From contig NZ_FONV01000018.1 of the NCBI RefSeq assembly GCF_900113015.1, positions 123,748-187,747 on the forward strand: a stretch of DNA of 64,000 bases, given 5' to 3'. Below are positions 60,145 through 64,000 of the stretch, in pieces. Positions within the stretch are counted from its first letter, which is position 1. The number at the start of each line of letters is the position of its first letter. The notes under the pieces were generated by a model. The model searched no databases. It was given only the letters and a program-made list of their open reading frames with translations, and was not told the DNA's origin. The position numbers were made by a program, and so were the translations under genes. Origin of the DNA: Actinoplanes philippinensis. GTDB taxonomy: Bacteria; Actinomycetota; Actinomycetes; Mycobacteriales; Micromonosporaceae.

Positions 60145-61350
60145 GTGAAGCAGGCGCAACGGCTCAAGGCGGTCCGGTACGACATTCGCGGGCCGGTGTT
60201 GCGCCGCGCACAGCAGCTGGAGGACGCCGGGCACCAGATCATCAAGCTCAACATCGGCAACCCGGCGCCGTGGGGTCTCGCCACCCCCGAGCCGATCATG
60301 GCCGACGTGGTGCACAACCTGGGGTCGGCGACCGGTTACAGCGACGCCCGGGGGATCTACTCGGCGCGGGTCGCGGTCGCCCACAAGTATCAGATCCAGG
60401 GCGCCATCGACGTGCAGCCGGAGGATGTGATGCTCGGCAACGGCGTCTCCGAGCTGATCGTGATGTGCCTGCAGGCGCTGCTCGACACCGGTGACGAGGT
60501 GCTGGTGCCGAGTCCCGACTACCCGCTGTGGACCGGCGCGGTGTCGCTGTGCGGCGGCCGGGCGGTGCACTACCGCTGCGACGAGGGCAACGGCTGGCAG
60601 CCCGATCTGGAGCACCTGGAGTCGCGGATCACCCCGGACACCCGCGCCATGGTGATCATCAACCCGAACAATCCGACCGGCGCCGTCTACTCGCGCGAGG
60701 TGCTGGAGGGGATGCTCGACATCGCCCGCCGGCACGGGCTGCTGGTCTTCGCCGACGAGATCTACGACCAGATCATCTACGACCGGGCGGTGCACCACAC
60801 GGCGGCGGCGCTCGCCCCGGACGTTCCGATGATCAGCATGGGCGGGCTGTCGAAGACGCACCGGGCCGCCGGGTTCCGCTCCGGGTGGCTGGCGGTCACC
60901 GGTTTCGGCCCGCAGGACACCGACTACCTCGAAGGGCTGCAGCTGCTGGCCAACATGCGGCTCTGCCCGAACGTGCCGGCGCAGCACGCGATCCAGACCG
61001 CGCTCGGGGGTTACCAGAGCATCAACGCCCTGGTCACCCCCGGCGGGCGGCTCTACGAGCAGCGGGAGCACGCGTGGCGGTCGCTCACCGCGATCCCCGG
61101 CGTGGAGTGTTTCAAGCCGGAGGGCGCGCTCTATCTCTTCGCCCGGCTCGACCCGGCCGTCCACAAGATCCACGACGACGAGCGGCTGATCATCGACCTG
61201 CTCGAAGCCAAGCAGCTGCTGCTGTCGCACGGCACCGGCTTCAACATCGACACGACCGACCACCTGCGGATCGTCTTCCTGGCGCCGGTCGACGTGCTCG
61301 ACGACGCGATCGGCCGGCTGCGCTCCTTCCTCGCCACCTATCGTCAGTAG
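60145..61350 (+). CDS. PLP-dependent aminotransferase (AlaA-like)
   Basis: 401 residues from GTG 60145, chosen because the conserved protein begins there; AlaA of E. coli has a similar length. Fold-type I features: QIIKLNIGNPAPWG, PDYPLWTGAV, NPNNPTGAVYS near 173, and PLP lysine Lys237 in SMGGLSKTHRAAGFRSGW, followed by Arg. It most likely makes or uses alanine and pyruvate with glutamate. The TnpB element ends only about 18 bases before the start, so its native promoter is probably separated. Confidence 0.88.
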   Translation: MKQAQRLKAVRYDIRGPVLRRAQQLEDAGHQIIKLNIGNPAPWGLATPEPIMADVVHNLGSATGYSDARGIYSARVAVAHKYQIQGAIDVQPEDVMLGNGVSELIVMCLQALLDTGDEVLVPSPDYPLWTGAVSLCGGRAVHYRCDEGNGWQPDLEHLESRITPDTRAMVIINPNNPTGAVYSREVLEGMLDIARRHGLLVFADEIYDQIIYDRAVHHTAAALAPDVPMISMGGLSKTHRAAGFRSGWLAVTGFGPQDTDYLEGLQLLANMRLCPNVPAQHAIQTALGGYQSINALVTPGGRLYEQREHAWRSLTAIPGVECFKPEGALYLFARLDPAVHKIHDDERLIIDLLEAKQLLLSHGTGFNIDTTDHLRIVFLAPVDVLDDAIGRLRSFLATYRQ

Positions 61351-61353
61351 CGG

Positions 61354-61524
61354 TCATGCCGGCTCGCGCACACCGCCCTCGTCCCCGTCGTCCGGCATCG
61401 GCTCGACGGGGGCCGGCGGCAGCGTCTCCGGCGTGTCGGGAAGCAGTTCGCCCGGATCATCGGGGACCGGCTCGCGCGGGTCGATCGGCGGGTACTCGTC
61501 GGGGTCAAGTTCCGGCTGAGACAT
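61354..61524 (-). CDS. Small acidic proline-rich protein
   Basis: 56 residues from ATG 61524. The peptide is rich in Pro, Glu and Asp (PELDPDEYPPIDPREPVPDD) and has no hydrophobic segment, so it is probably disordered and cytoplasmic. Its start codon overlaps the start of the plus-strand kinase-like gene within CATG. I do not recognise a function. Confidence 0.5.
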   Translation of the reverse strand: MSQPELDPDEYPPIDPREPVPDDPGELLPDTPETLPPAPVEPMPDDGDEGGVREPA

Positions 61525-62404
61525 GACCCCATTGTCCGGCATCGCGACGGATGTCGCTCGGGCCTTCGGCGCCGGAACACCGACGGGTGCGATGGTCCGG
61601 GCCGGCGGGGGCGTCTCGCATGCGCTGTTCCGGCTGACCACCACCACCGGGCGGTACGCCGCCAAGCGCCTCAACACCGTCGACGAGCAGTGGTGGTGGG
61701 ACGCCTATCACGCGGCGTCGCGCATCGAGGCGTCCGCCCGGTATCCGCTGTCGTCGTGGCACGAGTGGCTCGACGAGCAGGACATCGCGTTCACCCGGGA
61801 GGTCCGGGAGCACCTGCCGACCGTGGCCGCAGCCCTGGACCATCTCGCACGACCCGGGCCGCCGCTGACCACGGTGGCCTCGCACCGGGACGTCAAACCC
61901 GACAACGTGCTGCTCACCGCGGACGGGCCGATGCTGCTGGACTGGGACAGCGCCGGGCCGGAGATCGCCGAGCACGAGATCCTGCGGTCGGCGCCGGCCA
62001 TGGGGTTCGAGGCGCGACGGGCGTTCGAGCGTACGATCACCGCCTATCTCCGGGCCGGAGGCCGGCCTCTCCCCGCCGATCCGGCGGTGTTCCACGGGAT
62101 CGTCGACGCGCAGCTGCAGACCGCCGAGTGGCTGCTGTGGCGGGCCCTCGGCCACCGCGGCGACGGCCCCGGCGAGCGCGCCCGGGCCGCCGGCGAGTGC
62201 CTGGCCCGGTTGCGGGGCGCGGCGAAGAGCCTGCGGCGCATCCCGGAGTGGACGCGCCGGCTCGGGCAGATCCTCGGCTCGGCCGGATCGCCGTCGGGGC
62301 CGGATGCCGGCTCGGCCGGATCGCCGGTTCGGTCAGATCGCCGATTCGGACGGATCGCCGGTTCGGTTAGATCGCCGGTTCGGACGGATCGCCGGTTCGG
62401 TTAG
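61523..62404 (+). CDS. Aminoglycoside-phosphotransferase-like (APH) protein, probably internally deleted
   Basis: 293 residues. The catalytic part is clear: SHRDVKPDNVLL and LLDWDSAGPEIAEHEIL (the HxDxxxxN and D-x-D motifs). The N-lobe starts ARAFGAGTPTGAMVRAGGGVSH and has the lysine strand YAAKRLN, but after AASRIEASA the text jumps directly to YPLSSWHEWLDE. I expect about 80 residues of N-lobe and hinge there, so an in-frame deletion is likely and activity is doubtful. The last 40 residues are coded by a tandem repeat and read SAGSPVRSDRRFG-type units. Confidence 0.65.
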   Translation: MTPLSGIATDVARAFGAGTPTGAMVRAGGGVSHALFRLTTTTGRYAAKRLNTVDEQWWWDAYHAASRIEASARYPLSSWHEWLDEQDIAFTREVREHLPTVAAALDHLARPGPPLTTVASHRDVKPDNVLLTADGPMLLDWDSAGPEIAEHEILRSAPAMGFEARRAFERTITAYLRAGGRPLPADPAVFHGIVDAQLQTAEWLLWRALGHRGDGPGERARAAGECLARLRGAAKSLRRIPEWTRRLGQILGSAGSPSGPDAGSAGSPVRSDRRFGRIAGSVRSPVRTDRRFG

Positions 62405-62406
62405 AT
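62270..62406. repeat. 17-bp tandem repeat at the end of the APH-like gene
   Basis: At least six imperfect copies of GATCGCCGGTTCGG followed by three variable bases run through the 3' end of the gene; the stop codon TAG (62402-62404) is formed inside the last copy. Confidence 0.85.
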
Positions 62407-62413
62407 TCAGCCG

Positions 62414-62644
62414 GTGAGCGATGATTTCTCCCCGGCGCCGGGGACCTGGAAGACCCTGCAGTGGGCGTACGAGATGGGCGCGGCGACGCTCGGCGAGGCC
62501 TACGACATGCTGGAGCAGTTCGAGAACAGCAACGACGTCGCCGAGGTGCTCGGCGAGGACGACACGATCGAGGCCGTCCGCGAGGACATCGAGTACGGTC
62601 TGGAGACCGTCGGCCCGGACACCGCCCTGGACGCGGTGCTGTAG
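62414..62644 (+). CDS. Small acidic hypothetical protein
   Basis: 76 residues from GTG 62414. The peptide is acidic and helical (LGEAYDMLEQFENSNDVAEVLGED) with no signal or membrane part. It directly follows the repeat, with a weak Shine-Dalgarno. I do not recognise a family. Confidence 0.5.
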   Translation: MSDDFSPAPGTWKTLQWAYEMGAATLGEAYDMLEQFENSNDVAEVLGEDDTIEAVREDIEYGLETVGPDTALDAVL

Positions 62645-62649
62645 GGCGG

Positions 62650-63912
62650 TCACGGCCGGGTGGCGGCGCCGGGTTCGTCGAGCCCGGCCGGGGAGAGCGT
62701 GTCGCGGCGCAGCACCTGCAGCAGATCCTCGTAGGGGCCGATCAGGTAGGCCCGGTCGCCCGAGGCGAACCGGGTGTCGCGCCGCGGCGGGTGTTCCAGG
62801 ACGCCACGGTCGGCCGCCCGGCTGATCGCCACGACCCGGGTGCGTGCCGAGAGGTCCTGCATGGCCAGGCCGTCGAGACCGCCACCGGCCGCGACCGTGA
62901 GCCGGCCGAGGAGCATCAGCTGCGAGCCGACGTAGAAGGTCGCGATCACGTCCAGGCCGAGCGCGGCGCCGACGAACCAGGGCGCGGCCAGCGCGGCGGT
63001 GGACCGGGCCTGGCCGAGGCCGAAGTTGCGTTCCACGGTGGCGGCCAGCGTCCGGTCGAACAGACGCAGCACCACCGGCGTCCCGGCGCCACCCGAGCCC
63101 AGATGGTCCCGGATGGCCAGCCCGGTTTCGAGGTTGACCAGGTCGTCGCTGGTGAGCACGGCGACGGCCCGCGCGGCCGGCAACTGGACCCGGTGCAGGG
63201 TCTGGGGCAGGGTGGCGTCGGCGAAGACGACCGGCACACCGCTGGCGCGTACCTGGGCGGCGTACCGGTTGTGCTCGTCGCGTTCGATGACGACCACCTC
63301 CGTGCCCGCGCCGGAGAGCAACTCGACCACCCGCACCCCCACCGATCCGAGACCGATCACGACCACGTGGCCGGTGAGGTGCTTGAGCCTGCGGTTGCCG
63401 AGCGCCTCCTCGATCCGGATGGTCACGAGCACATTGGTCAACAGGGCGAAGAACGTCGTGGCGAGCAGCGCGCCGAGCAGCATCAGCGAGATCGCGAAGC
63501 CGCGGAGCCAGGGGTCCTGGCTGCGGAAGTTGAAGTCGCCGAAACCGACGGTCGCGATCGTCTCGACGGTGAAGTAGGCGGCGTCCAGCAGGGTCATCCG
63601 GGTGCCGTCGGGTTCGCGGTAGCCGAGGCGCAGCACCACGATCGCGACGGTGGCGAGCGCCATCAGACCGCCGAGGGCGTAGGCCAGCCGCCGGTCGACC
63701 TCGCTGATCAGCGAACGGGCCAGGTGCCACTTCTCGCGCAGCCGGCCCGTACGGTCCGGCGCCGGGCCGTCCGTCTCCCCGTCCAGCCCGGCCAGGGCCA
63801 GCTCCTCCGCGGTGCCGAAGAGGGTGACCAGATCACCGGGGCGCACCGGGTGGTCGCGGCCGGGGCACACCACCACGTCACCGCCGTCGGGACCGGTCAC
63901 GGCGAGGGGGGT
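62650..63912 (-). pseudogene. Ion channel/TrkA-N protein, 5' end interrupted by an IS110-like element
   Basis: The visible frame starts with the end of a TrkA-C-like domain (CPGRDHPVRPGDLVTLFG), has a two-helix potassium-channel pore (about 100-170: VETIATVGFGDFNF, selectivity filter VGFGD), and a TrkA-N domain (HVVVIGLGSVGVRVVELL) with a second unit. Full-length relatives of this type begin with their own TrkA-N domain. Immediately upstream on the same strand lies the 3' end of an IS transposase, so the first part of the gene is missing and this copy is probably non-functional. The GTG at 63900 is not a convincing start. Confidence 0.7.
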
Positions 63913-64000
63913 GTCCCTATGGGTTCTGTCAAGCGGCGAGGGCGAGGTTCTCTGCCGGTTTGTGCTGGTAGGGGGTCCGGGTGCGGAGCATGGCGTGCAG
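63913..64000 (-). mobile_element. 3' end of an IS110-like transposase running past the window edge
   Basis: On the minus strand, the frame ending with TGA at 63930-63928 reads HAMLRTRTPYQHKPAENL and then ALAA. The HAMLRxRTPY block is typical of the C-terminus of IS110-type transposases. Only about 24 codons are visible. The element's end falls between 63928 and about 63912, where the channel frame begins. Confidence 0.6.

Overview
The DNA is very GC-rich, with strong third-position G/C bias, frequent GTG starts, many 4-bp ATGA/GTGA gene overlaps and a sigma-R-type promoter in front of rbpA. Together with proteins such as RbpA, separate Lnt and Ppm, Ser/Thr kinase with PP2C, DUF3817 and lysine-aminomutase genes, this points to an actinobacterial chromosome, probably Micromonosporaceae (Actinoplanes-like). 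The genus is inference. I saw no rRNA, tRNA or CRISPR array.

Layout. 1-1656: 3' part of an SSS-family permease, followed by about 1 kb of non-coding sequence with two kinds of tandem repeat. 2653-7655: a tightly overlapping five-gene operon (leucine-rich-repeat protein, ATP-grasp, alkaline-phosphatase-superfamily hydrolase, two radical SAM proteins). It corresponds to the STM4015-STM4011 gene set of Salmonella, whose function is unknown to me; it is the best candidate here for an undescribed pathway. 7739-9426: a DUF6745 protein and a small partner. 9483-11198: an IS110-family element with a 300-base 5' non-coding region (probable bridge RNA). 11253-14145: divergent Ser/Thr kinase and PP2C phosphatase. 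14138-25149: small membrane proteins, a GlxA-type regulator, zinc alcohol dehydrogenase, secreted endonuclease, hydrolase, LuxR-type and XRE-type regulators, SGNH hydrolase. 25705-28620: secreted M36 metalloprotease.

28795-36307: polyamine-type ABC transporter (PotA-D) with a divergent GntR regulator, a Cache-domain protein and a Cache/PAS histidine kinase, which reads as a transport-plus-sensing locus. 36581-40365: TetR unit, SDR, coiled-coil zinc-finger protein. 40728-41178: sigma-R promoter, rbpA and a strong terminator. 41861-44834: FxsA, polyprenol-phosphate-mannose synthase and apolipoprotein N-acyltransferase. 45257-53153: a lysine-degradation locus by the aminomutase route (kdd, amidohydrolase, kamD, kamE, kal, mutL-like; kamA divergent). 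No cleavage enzyme (Kce) or CoA-transferase gene is in the window.

53203-58681: CsbD, HxlR/aldo-keto reductase pair with a palindrome-rich operator region, secreted GH54 arabinofuranosidase, FAD oxidoreductase, a small gene remnant and a TetR pair. 58765-60127: TnpB-only IS605-type element lying just before an aminotransferase gene. 61354-64000: acidic small protein, an aminoglycoside-phosphotransferase-like gene that looks internally deleted, and an ion-channel/TrkA gene whose 5' end is cut by an IS110-like transposase that runs off the right edge.

Short-period tandem repeats recur in intergenic DNA (1.7, 2.0, 15, 36.5, 41.3 and 62.3 kb) and once inside a gene (13.5 kb), which is a notable property of this replicon.
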